From contig NVUX02000022.1 in NCBI GenBank assembly GCA_002402045.2, positions 1-64,000 of the forward strand: a stretch of 64,000 nucleotides of DNA, written 5' to 3'. This document shows positions 34,567-43,602 of the stretch, piece by piece. The translations under genes and the position numbers were made by a program. The notes under the pieces were generated by a model. It worked only from the letters and a program-made list of their open reading frames with translations. It did not search any database and was not told where the DNA came from. This DNA is from Paracoccaceae bacterium (lineage in GTDB: Bacteria; Pseudomonadota; Alphaproteobacteria; Rhodobacterales; Rhodobacteraceae). Positions within the stretch are counted from its first letter, which is position 1; every line of letters starts with the position of its first letter.

Positions 34567-35658
34567 ATGACGGCTCAACATTTAGGACAAGCAGCTTGGA
34601 GGCTTGAGTCTTTGCGGATATCCTATTGGAATATCCTTACAGGCCGCGGAGACGTATGCCGACGAGACAGAATTAGGGCTAAAGAAATGAGTGAACAAAT
34701 GAACGTATGGCAGAATGCCGCTTTTCAGTTGGATGATCTGTATTCGCGGGACTTAAGCGTCGCTAGACGGCAACTCAAAAATCAACCGCAGCTCCTAGTA
34801 CTAGAAGGGACGCGCCACAAATTTTTTCCTATACGGCGATTGGCCGATGGCATCGCGGGCAGAAAAATGGATGCGCGAAAGAGCGAAGCACAGGAGGTGC
34901 AGCGTTATCGACAAAATTTGAGATACTCAGGGTTTCGGGAAATTACCGAAGAACACGCTGAACACAAAGATCTACTTGGCAGTCTCGAAAGCCTTCTTGT
35001 AGATATGTTCAAGGAAAATCCGTCGCCTTCAAAAAAGACATTCTGGATACTGAACACGGATATCAGAGAGGCGGTTCTCGACGCCTTTCGGCAGTATGAT
35101 GAACACGGAATGCCTGATGGGTTCGCCGAAGCTCGAACTTGGTTTGTATCACATCCTGAGACGGACGTCCCATACCCAGCAAAGATGATCTGGGGTATAG
35201 CAATAAACAAAAAGGGATCAGAATTCATCTCTCACCAGGCTCGGGATGGACTACGCCAAGCGGGCTTCGAGTGTGCTGACTTAACTAATTTAGCTGAACC
35301 CGATCGAAGGCCTGCGCAACTTAAAGAGGGTTCTATTCGCGAAACAATCCAAGTCAGACGCGAACGCAACCCTATAGCAAGAGCTCTTTGCATCGAGCAT
35401 TACAGAAAGAAAAATGATGGACGCCTAATCTGTATCGTTTGCGAATTTGAATTTGCCACCTCGTATGGAGTGCTGGGTGCCGGATTTATACATGTCCATC
35501 ACCTAAACCCCATCTCGGAAGCAGCTTCCTCACGATTTGTATCTCCTGAGATCGATCTTGTTCCCGTTTGCCCAAATTGCCATTCAATGATCCATCGAGG
35601 TGGCGAAAACAGATCAATCACTGAGATGCGCAGCATTTTGGCTCAAAACTATCTTTGA
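34567..35658 (+). CDS. HNH endonuclease (McrA-like)
   Basis: Up to 363 aa. The C-terminal ~100 residues hold a zinc-bound HNH domain: CIVCEFEF, FIHVHHLNPISEA (the catalytic His pair) and LVPVCPNCHSMIHRGG. The upstream ~250 residues are helical with a predicted coiled stretch and no recognised domain, possibly a modified-base reader. An ATG at 34687 would remove 40 residues and lies after an AAAG site; either start is possible. HNH proteins of this shape often act in type IV-like restriction. Confidence 0.78.
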   Translation: MTAQHLGQAAWRLESLRISYWNILTGRGDVCRRDRIRAKEMSEQMNVWQNAAFQLDDLYSRDLSVARRQLKNQPQLLVLEGTRHKFFPIRRLADGIAGRKMDARKSEAQEVQRYRQNLRYSGFREITEEHAEHKDLLGSLESLLVDMFKENPSPSKKTFWILNTDIREAVLDAFRQYDEHGMPDGFAEARTWFVSHPETDVPYPAKMIWGIAINKKGSEFISHQARDGLRQAGFECADLTNLAEPDRRPAQLKEGSIRETIQVRRERNPIARALCIEHYRKKNDGRLICIVCEFEFATSYGVLGAGFIHVHHLNPISEAASSRFVSPEIDLVPVCPNCHSMIHRGGENRSITEMRSILAQNYL

Positions 35659-35821
35659 CCCAATAAGATCGGCCCAAACCGGCCATTGAGACGCAGCGTT
35701 GCGGCTTCCGGAAAGCGGTCAATCTGTATTTGAGGCGGTTCCCCCCTACATTTGGTTGTTTAGTCTTGTTGGCTACACCGGTATCCTTATAATGGTTAGA
35801 AACATTTGAGGCCAAATCGAT

Positions 35822-36781
35822 ATGACGCAATATTTCGATCTTAGCGATGACCAGTTCGAAAAAATTGTGATCGCAATCGGTCAGAGATTATTTGGTGCGG
35901 GGCTGATGGGCTTTGCCCCTGGCAAGGATGGTGGCCGAGATGCAAAGTTCAAGGGAACCGCCGAATACTACCCCTCCGCAGCCGAGCCTTGGACTGGCTG
36001 CACAATCATTCAAGCCAAACACACGAATGGCATCAACGCGTCTTTCAGCGATCCAGCAGTGTGCAATGTAGAAAAGCTCACTGGGCTGATATGCGAAGAA
36101 ATTCCAAAGATTAAAGCTCTGTATGAGAGCGGAGAAGCACAAAACTATCTGTTGATTTCCAACAGGAAACTGTCTGGCATTGCTGAGCCAAAACTCACGA
36201 AACTGATCTCGGATCTGACCGGCATGCCGATAGAGAATATTGCGCTTGCGGGGACACAGCAGTTGGATGATTGGCTGGAGCTATTTCCAGACGCGAAGGC
36301 TTCGCTATCGATCAATCCCTTGCAGTCGCCGCTGATCGTCAGTCCAGACGACCTCGCAGACACAATTGAGGGTTTTCGAGAGGCAGTTCAGGTTGTGACT
36401 GTGGATGAAGATCGCAGTACTCCTACCCCGCGCACGTCTCTGGAAGAGAAAAACCGCCTCAACAACATGACGCCGGACTTCGAGACAGCTCTGCGTAAGA
36501 GATATTTCGAACTCATGTTCGACATCCGCAAGTTTTTGTCCGATCCGATCAATGAGAGATTCAAAGCCTCGTATCAAGAGGCTGTTGACGAATTCAACTT
36601 GAAGATTATAGCCAAACGGACCGACTATGAAACCTTTGATGATGTTTTCAATTATCTTCTCGACCTTTTGATTGGCCGATCTGGCATTCTAAGGTCGAAT
36701 AGGAGGCTGACTCGCGCTATGCTATACTACATGTATTGGAACTGTGACATCGGGAGGGGTAAAGATGATCAGACCGTCTAA
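35822..36781 (+). CDS. ABC-three-component system nuclease-type protein
   Basis: 319-aa protein. The N-terminal part reads as a restriction-endonuclease-like domain: GKDGGRDAKFKG supplies the Asp, and CTIIQAKHTNG supplies the Q-x-K. The C-terminal ~120 residues match the conserved C-terminal domain of ABC-three-component (ABC-3C) effectors (FEIMFDIRKFL-like helix, YLLDLL, YYMYWNCDIG). Its stop overlaps the middle-component gene by 17 bases. It is the predicted toxic effector of a defence or conflict module, held in check or triggered by the ATPase and middle component. Confidence 0.8.
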   Translation: MTQYFDLSDDQFEKIVIAIGQRLFGAGLMGFAPGKDGGRDAKFKGTAEYYPSAAEPWTGCTIIQAKHTNGINASFSDPAVCNVEKLTGLICEEIPKIKALYESGEAQNYLLISNRKLSGIAEPKLTKLISDLTGMPIENIALAGTQQLDDWLELFPDAKASLSINPLQSPLIVSPDDLADTIEGFREAVQVVTVDEDRSTPTPRTSLEEKNRLNNMTPDFETALRKRYFELMFDIRKFLSDPINERFKASYQEAVDEFNLKIIAKRTDYETFDDVFNYLLDLLIGRSGILRSNRRLTRAMLYYMYWNCDIGRGKDDQTV

Positions 36782-37004
36782 ACACGCCCATCCAGACCTC
36801 ACGGTGATGAGCGTGGCTACTGTGATCCTAGAGCGACTGAAAGCAAAGCGGACCGAGACCTATGCGGATCTGGTCATCCTTGTCGAAAAGCGCACGAAGA
36901 ACGCCAAAACGCTCTTTCTGCCTGCCTTGAATCTTCTCTTCATACTTGGTCTGATCCGGTATCTTCCAAAAGCGGACCGCTTTGAATACACGGCGCAGTC
37001 ATGA
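36765..37004 (+). CDS. ABC-3C middle component (type 6-like)
   Basis: 79-aa winged-helix-like linker. MIRPSKHAHPDLTVMSVATVIL and FLPALNLLFILGLIRYLP match the middle component 6 group of ABC-3C systems, which connects effector and ATPase. The ATG at 36765 follows GGGAGGGG; the frame start at 36744 is less likely. It overlaps both neighbours (17 bases before, 4 after), which fixes it as the middle of a three-gene operon. Confidence 0.82.
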   Translation: MIRPSKHAHPDLTVMSVATVILERLKAKRTETYADLVILVEKRTKNAKTLFLPALNLLFILGLIRYLPKADRFEYTAQS

Positions 37005-38797
37005 GACTGCGCAGGCTTTACAGCAATCTTGACCATTATTTCACGCCGATCCTGTTCAACGACGGTTTGAACGTGGTCTTGGCTGAAATCCGGCTGCCTG
37101 AAAACAAGTCCAAAAGCTCCCACAACCTTGGCAAATCGACGCTCGCCCGCGTCATAGATTTTTGCCTCTTGGGCGGCGTATCGAAAGACCACTTTTTCAA
37201 AAAGCGAGAAGACCTCTTCGGCGAATTTGTCTTCTTTTTGGAGATAGAACTCCTGGACGGTTCTTTCCTAACTATCCGGCGAGCCGCAAAAAACGCATCG
37301 AAGGTGAGCTTTTCATTGTCGCCCGCTACCCAACCGGATCTCACCAGCTTAGCGGAAGACGAGTGGTCTCATTTTGAGCTGCCGTTTGGTAAAGCTAAGT
37401 CCCTCTTGGACGGTTACCTGGATTTGCGAGATATTGACCCTTGGAAGTTCCGAAATGCCATCGGATATTTTTTGCGCACGCAAGCAGACTATGATGATGT
37501 TTTCAAACTCCAGCGCCATGCTGGCGTCGATAAAGACTGGAAACCGATCCTTGCACGGATCCTCGGCCTCGATGCCTCAATATTTACCAACCGCTACGAG
37601 CTGAAGGCCGAGATTGATGTTAAGGCCGCTCTACTTTCGAAAGCAGTGCAGGATGCCGAAGGCAATGAAACAGACCCGGCAAAAGTTGATGCGCTGATCC
37701 AGCTGCGCGAGGTGGAAGTCAACCGGATGCAGAACGAGCTGGATGAGTTTGATTTCGAGGGTTTCGATGCCAACAAAACGACAGCCATCGTCGATCAAAT
37801 TGACGCTCATATCGCGGATTTGAACCAAGGACGATACAGGCTGAAACATTCTGTAGCAGAACTGGAACGCGGTTTAGGCGCCGACAAAATCACTTTCGAT
37901 CCCAACAAGGCAAAAACCCTCTTTGAGGAGGCAGGCGTCAGTTTTCCAAATCAGGTTAAGACCGATTTCGAGCAGCTTATCGCCTTCAACAGAGCCATCA
38001 CAGAGGAACGAAGCACTTATATTCGCGAAGAACTCGCGTCATCAAAAGCAGAGATTGCGCGTATCAATGCGGAATTGAAGGTTCTCAACGCAAGACGCCG
38101 AAAGAACCTAGAATACCTGCGCAGCGAGGACGTGTTCGACAAATATCGTACGCTTTCAGCCGAAGTGGCTAAAAGCGCAGCGGAAGTCGAACTGCTGAAG
38201 CGCCAACACAACACTTTGTCAGACATCCAAGACAAACGACGTGAATTGCGCGAGGCAAAAGCAAATTATGCGGAGTTGCAGGGCGTCGCAGAAGAAACTC
38301 TGAAAGAGGCAAGTCAAGATCGCACTAGCCTCTTGTCTAGGGTCAGGGAATATTTCAGCGGCCAGTTGAAGGACGTACTGGGGCGGGACGCCATTTTATC
38401 CGTCAGCCTTAACGGGGAAGGCAATTTAGAGTTTCGCACCGATTTTGTCGATGGGAACGAGCTATCCACAAGCGAAGCAGAAGGAACGTCTTTCAAGAAG
38501 CTGCTTTGCGTGGCCTTTGACCTTGCGATTGTTCGCGCTCACTTGGAAGGCGCATTCCCGCGATTTGTTTTTCATGATGGGATTTTCGAGTTGTTGGACC
38601 CTCGTCCAAAAATGAACCTCCTCGACTCCGTGCGATCGTACGCCGATCTAGGCATCCAATCGATCATCACTGTCATGGATTTTGATTTGCCAAATAGTGA
38701 AGAAGATAGCGAGGATGGTCTCAATGAGGACGACATCATCTTGCGTTTGCACGACGATGGTGAGCAAGGTCGGTTGTTTCATTTCGATGGATGGTAA
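37001..38797 (+). CDS. ABC-3C SMC/Rad50-like ATPase (DUF2326)
   Basis: 598-aa ATPase with coiled coil. The N-terminal SMC-type head has a Walker A in HNLGKSTLARVIDF (~46-59). A long coiled coil covers ~190-450 (many Glu/Lys heptads such as LKVLNARRRKNLEYL). The C-terminal DUF2326 part has GTSFKKLLCVAFDLAIVRA and FVFHDGIFELLDPRPK (Walker B region). It starts in an ATGA overlap with the middle component. It is the third gene of a complete ABC-3C system, probably sensing DNA structure or invading DNA. Confidence 0.87.
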   Translation: MRLRRLYSNLDHYFTPILFNDGLNVVLAEIRLPENKSKSSHNLGKSTLARVIDFCLLGGVSKDHFFKKREDLFGEFVFFLEIELLDGSFLTIRRAAKNASKVSFSLSPATQPDLTSLAEDEWSHFELPFGKAKSLLDGYLDLRDIDPWKFRNAIGYFLRTQADYDDVFKLQRHAGVDKDWKPILARILGLDASIFTNRYELKAEIDVKAALLSKAVQDAEGNETDPAKVDALIQLREVEVNRMQNELDEFDFEGFDANKTTAIVDQIDAHIADLNQGRYRLKHSVAELERGLGADKITFDPNKAKTLFEEAGVSFPNQVKTDFEQLIAFNRAITEERSTYIREELASSKAEIARINAELKVLNARRRKNLEYLRSEDVFDKYRTLSAEVAKSAAEVELLKRQHNTLSDIQDKRRELREAKANYAELQGVAEETLKEASQDRTSLLSRVREYFSGQLKDVLGRDAILSVSLNGEGNLEFRTDFVDGNELSTSEAEGTSFKKLLCVAFDLAIVRAHLEGAFPRFVFHDGIFELLDPRPKMNLLDSVRSYADLGIQSIITVMDFDLPNSEEDSEDGLNEDDIILRLHDDGEQGRLFHFDGW

Positions 38798-38844
38798 GAA
38801 CTGCTCGAATGGCTGCTTTAGCGTAAGCGGTGTCCCGTTCCCAC

Positions 38845-39210
38845 CTAGCCCTTAAAATTCCAAGGTAGCAGGTCTTCGATGTCACTTTGTTTGTGACCAT
38901 TGACGATGGCGGTGAGGATGCCGGAGATATAGCTGTGCGGTTCCACGGCATTCAGTTTACAGGTTTCGATCAGGGATGCGAGCATGACCCAGTTTTGGGC
39001 TCCGGCCTCGTGACCTGCGAACAGGGCGTTTTTACGGCTTAGGGCTATGGGACGGATGGTGCGTTCCATCGGATTGTTATCGATCTCGATGCGACCGTCG
39101 GTGAGGAACAGGGTAAGCGTTGTCCCACCCAGCGAGGTATCACGCACAAGCAGCGAATGGCCGCTTCCTGCCCTTTGTGTCGATCGACAAGAACGGCCCA
39201 ATGCCGCCAT
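38845..39210 (-). pseudogene. IS66-family transposase C-terminal fragment
   Basis: 121 codons matching the end of IS66 TnpC: LFLTDGRIEIDNNPMERTIRPIALSRKNALFAGHEAGAQNW with the last catalytic Glu-containing motif, then the terminal helix CKLNAVEPHSYISGILTAI and LLPWNF. The N-terminal ~380 residues, the zinc finger and the catalytic Asp residues are absent, and the preceding codons derive from the dispersed short repeat (39157-39205). A dead remnant marking an old insertion. Confidence 0.9.
39157..39205 (+). repeat. dispersed short repeat copy
   Basis: Reads CAGCGAATGGCCGCTTCCTG, then CCCTTTGTGTCGATCGACAA and CGGCCC..TGCCGCCATTCG. It is the fullest copy of the family also seen at 14.5 and 34.5 kb. 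It joins directly to the truncated end of the IS66 fragment. Confidence 0.6.
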
Positions 39211-39390
39211 TCGAGGCCGTTTAGGATGCTGCGATGCCGCCCGTCAAAGCTGCCAGTGGTAGATCGTGCAGTATTTCGAAAATCATAATAGCAGGAGAGC
39301 GGACTTCGCGGCTCTGGATATTCTCTGATCCAATGGTTGCTTTCAATTGTGGGTACAATTCGCGGTGCTCACATGGTAAACAACCTTTAA

Positions 39391-41214
39391 GTGCCCGAAG
39401 TTGCCAATGAATTAGAAAGAGCTCCTAGAGTATCAATGGGAAAAATTAAATCTTCAATATCAGTTCGAGCTGCTAGAGCAACGGGTCGTTCAGCGATTTT
39501 TTTTGCTAAGGTGACCGGAAAAGCAGGATGGGCAGTTGCCAAACCTGTCGGAAGGCTGACCGGCAAACTGGCTGTAAAAGGCGGTCGAGCTATAAAAGAG
39601 CAAGCGAACATAAAACTTGCTGAGTACGAACTCAGGCATGCGGAATATACCCGAGAGAATTTTTATGAAAAGAGCGCAACAACCCTTGAAGACCTTGTCG
39701 ATGCTTTATTAATCGAGAAAAGTGGGACCTCAGCAAGGGTTGTTAGAGCTCTTTCTGTAAAGCTTGGTGCCGCAGGTGCAACAGTTGGAATATTTTCTAT
39801 CGCATCTTTACTTGGGACAGCTAGCACCGGAACAGCAATATCTTCACTCTCTGGTGCGGCCTTTAATAGCGCTGCCTTGGCGTGGATTGGTGGGAGCGTT
39901 GTAACAGGCGGTTGGATTGTTCTGGGTGCTGCCGTAGTAGGTTCAGCAGCGGCTTATTACGGGTCCCGGAAGTTGCTTGGCAAATGGACCGGCAAGCGAC
40001 GTAAGAAAAAAACACTCGATACTCAGGAGAAACAATTTGTTGAAACATGCCTGATGCTGGCGACAGCTTTTAGAGGGCGGGCCGAACAAAATGCCGTGCT
40101 GGATCAAATTACTGCTGAAGCTATGCACCACAACCTATCAAGAGAACTAATCCAACAGTTTGATGTCTGCTTCGCCAAAGTGGCAGACTGGCCAAGCATT
40201 CCACTCAACCGGCTTGAAAACTGCAAAGTAAAACTGGAGCAACTATTAGAAGCTTTGAAAGAGGCAAATGATAAAACTTCTGCGGTGCAAAAAGGGTCGA
40301 TAGCGAGCGGCCCCATTCGGACAGGTGTTGTTTCCGCTACCGTTATGAAATTGATGACATCAGACCTGCCTTCATTCAGCGACGATGAGCAGTTAGTTTT
40401 GCAAGCCTTACGAAGGTCTAACAATAGCCTTGCCGATGCAAGTGACCTTGACCTGTCAACATACGTGCAATCAATATCAGTCGAGCAAATTGCAGGACTA
40501 AAGAACAACGTGAAGGACATCATTCTGACAGGTGTTATCTCCGCCACTATTATGAAAGTGATGGCATCAGACCTGCCTTCATTTAGCGACGATGAGCAAT
40601 TGGTTTTGCAGGCCTTACGAAGGTCTAAAAATAGCCTGGCCGATGCAAGTGACCTTGATCTGTCAAAATACGTACAATCACTATCAGTCGAGCAAATTGC
40701 AGGATTAAAGAACAACGTGAAGGGCATTTACCATGAGCTTGCGTTCCAGCGCCGTGAGAACCTTGATGGTGACGAGTATATCGTAGAGCTGTTCGACGAT
40801 ACGAACCACGCGGGGGCGGATATCCGTATCATTAATGTAGAGACAGGCGAGGTTTCCGAGGTTCAACTCAAAGCGACTAATTACGCATCGTATGTACGAG
40901 AACATAATGAGAAGTACGAAAATATAGAAGTCCTTACAACTAGCGAAGTCGCATCCGCATCTTCGGAATGGTCTTCGTCGGAGTTCAGTAACGAAGGTTT
41001 GACAGCTGATACAGCTGCAACTCTAAATATACTCGATCAGGGTGCTGACGCCAACATTGCAGAAAGTATGGGAGTTGCCGCGATGGTGACACTTGCTGCC
41101 AATGCGAAATCGATGTTGAAAGGGGAAGCTTTTTCGACAGAAGCCAAACAAAAGATAATTCAAGACGGTGTTGTTGCAGCAAGTGTTGCAGGTTTGGTTC
41201 AGCTTATTCTTTAA
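39391..41214 (+). CDS. membrane protein with predicted PD-(D/E)XK domain and internal duplication
   Basis: 607-aa protein. Basic N-terminus, then two glycine/alanine-rich membrane segments (~130-160 and ~170-195: VGIFSIASLLGTAS, WIVLGAAVVGSAAAYY). Residues 311-379 and 380-448 are a near-perfect tandem duplication (DLPSFSDDEQLVLQALRRS, LADASDLDLS, VEQIAGLKNN). A C-terminal region follows with GADIRIINVETGEVSEVQLKAT, a D...E-x-Q-x-K pattern of PD-(D/E)XK nucleases, and a third hydrophobic tail. GTG start at 39391; an ATG at 39436 is possible. A membrane-anchored nuclease effector is a reasonable reading, not proven. Confidence 0.7.
   Translation: MPEVANELERAPRVSMGKIKSSISVRAARATGRSAIFFAKVTGKAGWAVAKPVGRLTGKLAVKGGRAIKEQANIKLAEYELRHAEYTRENFYEKSATTLEDLVDALLIEKSGTSARVVRALSVKLGAAGATVGIFSIASLLGTASTGTAISSLSGAAFNSAALAWIGGSVVTGGWIVLGAAVVGSAAAYYGSRKLLGKWTGKRRKKKTLDTQEKQFVETCLMLATAFRGRAEQNAVLDQITAEAMHHNLSRELIQQFDVCFAKVADWPSIPLNRLENCKVKLEQLLEALKEANDKTSAVQKGSIASGPIRTGVVSATVMKLMTSDLPSFSDDEQLVLQALRRSNNSLADASDLDLSTYVQSISVEQIAGLKNNVKDIILTGVISATIMKVMASDLPSFSDDEQLVLQALRRSKNSLADASDLDLSKYVQSLSVEQIAGLKNNVKGIYHELAFQRRENLDGDEYIVELFDDTNHAGADIRIINVETGEVSEVQLKATNYASYVREHNEKYENIEVLTTSEVASASSEWSSSEFSNEGLTADTAATLNILDQGADANIAESMGVAAMVTLAANAKSMLKGEAFSTEAKQKIIQDGVVAASVAGLVQLIL
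40321..40734 (+). repeat. tandem 207-bp duplication inside the membrane-nuclease gene
   Basis: Two in-frame units of 207 bp (69 codons each), 40321-40527 and 40528-40734, with only a few differing codons. The high identity, including silent positions, points to a recent duplication that kept the frame. Confidence 0.85.
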
Positions 41215-41344
41215 AAGCGCAAGGCGCAGCGAATGTCCGGTTCCCGCCCTTAATGTAGCCATCTTTCCAAGCGCGTAAGAAGGAAAAGGTCAATCGATGG
41301 CGCACTCCACATCTAAAATCAGAATTTATTAGGGTGGTTATAGA

Positions 41345-41677
41345 AATTCCCGCGCGGTGCGGGAATTAAAGTTATAATTGACACCTCGCCCGGCGCTTCG
41401 CTCTGGCTTTGGTGGCGACATTCTTTTTAATGGCCCTTCGGGCGTTGCTAAGAACCCGCTGGGTTCTCGCGCCCGCAAGGATAATAGACAGGGCCGTGTG
41501 GTCGACTGCGCCGCCTGCCCGCACCCATTCCCCGTCGATTTCCCTTGCAGTTGCTACCTCCGGCACTTCGCCAGTGGATCAGATTTTAGAGACGAGCGCG
41601 CTAAAGCGCTTCGCTTAAAATCAGACTTAAATTGGGGAAAAAGCCTCAAAAGTCACACCACAAAAGGAGTGCCACAA
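41345..41677 (+). promoter_or_regulatory. structured leader, copy 2 of 4 (before ardC)
   Basis: Closest to copy 1 (long stretches identical), ending at the ardC ATG. The end hairpin is AATTCCCGC (41345-41353)/GCGGGAATT (41359-41367), perfect, where copies 3 and 4 pair GATC..CCG with CGG.GATC. Next are GCCCTTCGGGC, GAACCC (41452-41457)/GGGTTC (41461-41466), GCAAGGATAAT with its partial complement, and the terminal stem GATTTTA (41582-41588)/TAAAATC (41616-41622). The pairing is kept while the bases differ from copies 3 and 4, which supports a selected fold. Confidence 0.77.
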
Positions 41678-42556
41678 ATGGCCAAATTTGATGTTTATCA
41701 GGAAATCACCAACCAAATAATTGATGCAATGGAGGGTGGAACACCGCCTTGGCGCAAGCCGTGGACAGGTGATAGCTCGGGTTTTGTATTTCCAAAACGT
41801 GCCAACGGCGAAGGCTATAAAGGTATCAATGTTCTGATGCTTTGGATGATGGCCGAGAAACGGGGTTACACCTCTGAAAATTGGTTCACCTATCGCCAAG
41901 CAAAGGAAGCTGGCGGACAGGTTTGCAAAGGTGAGAAATCAACAACTATTATTTATTACAACACCGTGAAAGCTGAGAATGAGCAAGGCGAGGAAAAGAC
42001 CATTCCTTTTGCCAAGGCATACCGCGTGTTTAACGCTGAGCAGATCGAGGGTTTGGCAGATGAATTTTACCAGAAACCAGCGGAGCCGCGCGACCTTGGA
42101 ACGAAAGCAGACCCCGAGCTAGAAGCTTTTTTTGCGTCTATCGGGGCAAAGATCGTGACCAGCGACAAACCACAGGCTTACTTTTCACCCTCAGAAGACA
42201 TTATCCACATGCCGCCGATTGAAACTTTTCATTCCGCGAATGGATATTATTCCACTCTTGCCCATGAATCGATTCATTTTTCAGGCGTTGAAAAGCGTCT
42301 TGGCCGTTATGGAAAATATTCTAATAAGCAAGAGTATGCGGCGGAAGAAATTGTCGCGGAAATTGGTTCCACTATGCTTTGCGCCCAGCTTGGCCTAACC
42401 CCAGAGTTTGACCAAAGCGCCGCTTACATCGAGGGATGGCTAAAAGCGTTGAAAGACGACAAGCGCTTTATTTTCAAAGCCGCCAGTGCCGCCCAAAAAG
42501 CTACCGATTATTTGCTGGAAGCTGCAAACCCTGCCCAGATCAAGGAAGCCGCGTAA
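41678..42556 (+). CDS. ardC: ArdC-type antirestriction protein
   Basis: 292-aa ArdC homologue. The N-terminal ssDNA-binding domain (EITNQIIDAMEGGTPPWRKPW, then GYKGINVLML, NWFTYRQAKEAGGQVCKGEKSTTIIYY) precedes a zinc-metalloprotease-like domain with HESIHFSG (H-E-x-x-H) and EEIVAEIGSTML. ArdC proteins bind incoming single-stranded DNA and protect it from restriction. The ATG is set by GGAG at 41666 and by the shared leader context. Its position behind a structured leader in the presumed leading region fits expression right after entry into a recipient. Confidence 0.93.
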   Translation: MAKFDVYQEITNQIIDAMEGGTPPWRKPWTGDSSGFVFPKRANGEGYKGINVLMLWMMAEKRGYTSENWFTYRQAKEAGGQVCKGEKSTTIIYYNTVKAENEQGEEKTIPFAKAYRVFNAEQIEGLADEFYQKPAEPRDLGTKADPELEAFFASIGAKIVTSDKPQAYFSPSEDIIHMPPIETFHSANGYYSTLAHESIHFSGVEKRLGRYGKYSNKQEYAAEEIVAEIGSTMLCAQLGLTPEFDQSAAYIEGWLKALKDDKRFIFKAASAAQKATDYLLEAANPAQIKEAA

Positions 42557-42571
42557 GCGGCTCCCCTGTTG

Positions 42572-42680
42572 GCGTGCTGAAGCCATTGAAGTGATCTTGT
42601 GGGTCATTGGTGGAGCTGTGCCAGCCACCCCCACGAAATGGTCGCTTTCCCGCAAAAGCCCAACGACGGCGAATAAAACG
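42572..42680 (+). pseudogene. remnant of duplicated segment including 3' end of a DUF736-like gene
   Basis: Positions 42572-42640 match 46931-46995. The next bases, 42640-42675, encode EMVAFPQK and a stop in the manner of the 63-aa gene's 3' end at 47470-47508. The intervening ~460 bp present at 47 kb is missing. So this is a deleted copy of the 46.9-47.5 kb block, joined to leader copy 3. Confidence 0.7.
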
Positions 42681-42701
42681 TCATCAACCCATCCAGGAGG
42701 G

Positions 42702-42722
42702 GCGGCCGAAAGGCCGATTTTT
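42702..42722 (+). terminator. rho-independent terminator (duplicated)
   Basis: CGGCC-GAAA-GGCCG followed by ATTTTT, a GNRA-capped stem with a U-run. It corresponds to the terminator at 47533-47555 and precedes leader copy 3, so it isolates the downstream operon from ardC transcription. Confidence 0.75.
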
Positions 42723-42770
42723 CGGTGTTCCACAGTTTCGACCAGAGCAAAAAGCCGGAGTGTCAGTGGA

Positions 42771-43101
42771 GATCCCCGCAAAACGGAGATCAAGATATTT
42801 GAGTGGACACCCAGACCGCCGCTTCGCTTTGGTCAGGATGACGATGTTTCAATTTTTAGGCCCATACGGGCGTTTCTAAGGGGCTTCGCCCACTCGCGCG
42901 CGCAAGGATAATAGATCAGGGCCGTGTCCTCGCTGCGCTGCGGTCCGCACCAAAACCCTGTCGATTTTCCTTGCACTTGCTACCCCCACTCTCGCCGAGG
43001 GGCAGAGTTTCAGAAGAGCGCGCAAAAGCGCTTTTCAGAAACTTACAGCCCATTAAGGGGAATAATCCTCAAGGGAAACACCACATTAAGGAATGCCACA
43101 A
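42771..43101 (+). promoter_or_regulatory. structured leader, copy 3 of 4
   Basis: Nearly identical to copy 4. End hairpin GATC..CCG/CGG.GATC, the GGGC-TTC-GCCC hairpin where copies 1 and 2 have GAACCC/GGGTTC, GCAAGGATAAT pairing with ATTTTCCTTGC, and the terminal stem AGTTTC (43006-43011)/GAAACT (43038-43043) around AGCGCGCAAAAGCGCT. It ends at the ATG of the 166-aa zinc-ribbon gene. It includes GATAAT, a good -10 hexamer, inside the long stem. Confidence 0.77.
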
Positions 43102-43602
43102 ATGGCTGAATATTTTTGCGCTGACTGCAATTCTACCGAGACACTAAAATTTACGCCCGATTGTTGCTCCTATTGCGGTGGCCCAATCGTCGAAACCCCA
43201 TCCAAAACCAGAAAAAAGTTTCGTGTTGTAGCAACCTCGCTTGTCACCTATTCCGCCGTTGTTGAGGCCGAAAGTGAGGAACAGGCTGGTGAGATTGCCT
43301 TCAATCAAGATAATACCTCTTGGGAAGAAATTGGGGACGCCGATTGGCAAATTGACAGGGTGGAGCCTTTTGTTGGCAACCAGCCGGAGCCGTTGAACCA
43401 AATCAATGGCATGCGCTTTTCCGAACTATTGACCCGCCAAACGCACCTTCTCAAGCTGATTGACGAGCTGAGCGAAACTATGAAAAGCGGGTTTCTACCA
43501 CCCCATGCTGCACAAGAGCTTACGGGCCGTAGGAATAATGCCCGAATGGAGCTGAAGGGCCTTGAGGTCGAAATCAATAAAGCTGCGGAGGAAAGCAAAT
43601 GA
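43102..43602 (+). CDS. zinc-ribbon protein
   Basis: 166-aa protein. An N-terminal zinc ribbon (CADC, then CCSYCG within 25 residues) is followed by a beta-rich part (KFRVVATSLVTYSAVVEAESEEQAGEIAF) and a C-terminal coiled region. The ATG at 43102 rather than 43093 is chosen by comparison with the leader copies; AAGGA precedes it. First gene of a four-gene operon behind leader copy 3. Function unknown; the ribbon suggests DNA, RNA or protein binding. Confidence 0.78.
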   Translation: MAEYFCADCNSTETLKFTPDCCSYCGGPIVETPSKTRKKFRVVATSLVTYSAVVEAESEEQAGEIAFNQDNTSWEEIGDADWQIDRVEPFVGNQPEPLNQINGMRFSELLTRQTHLLKLIDELSETMKSGFLPPHAAQELTGRRNNARMELKGLEVEINKAAEESK

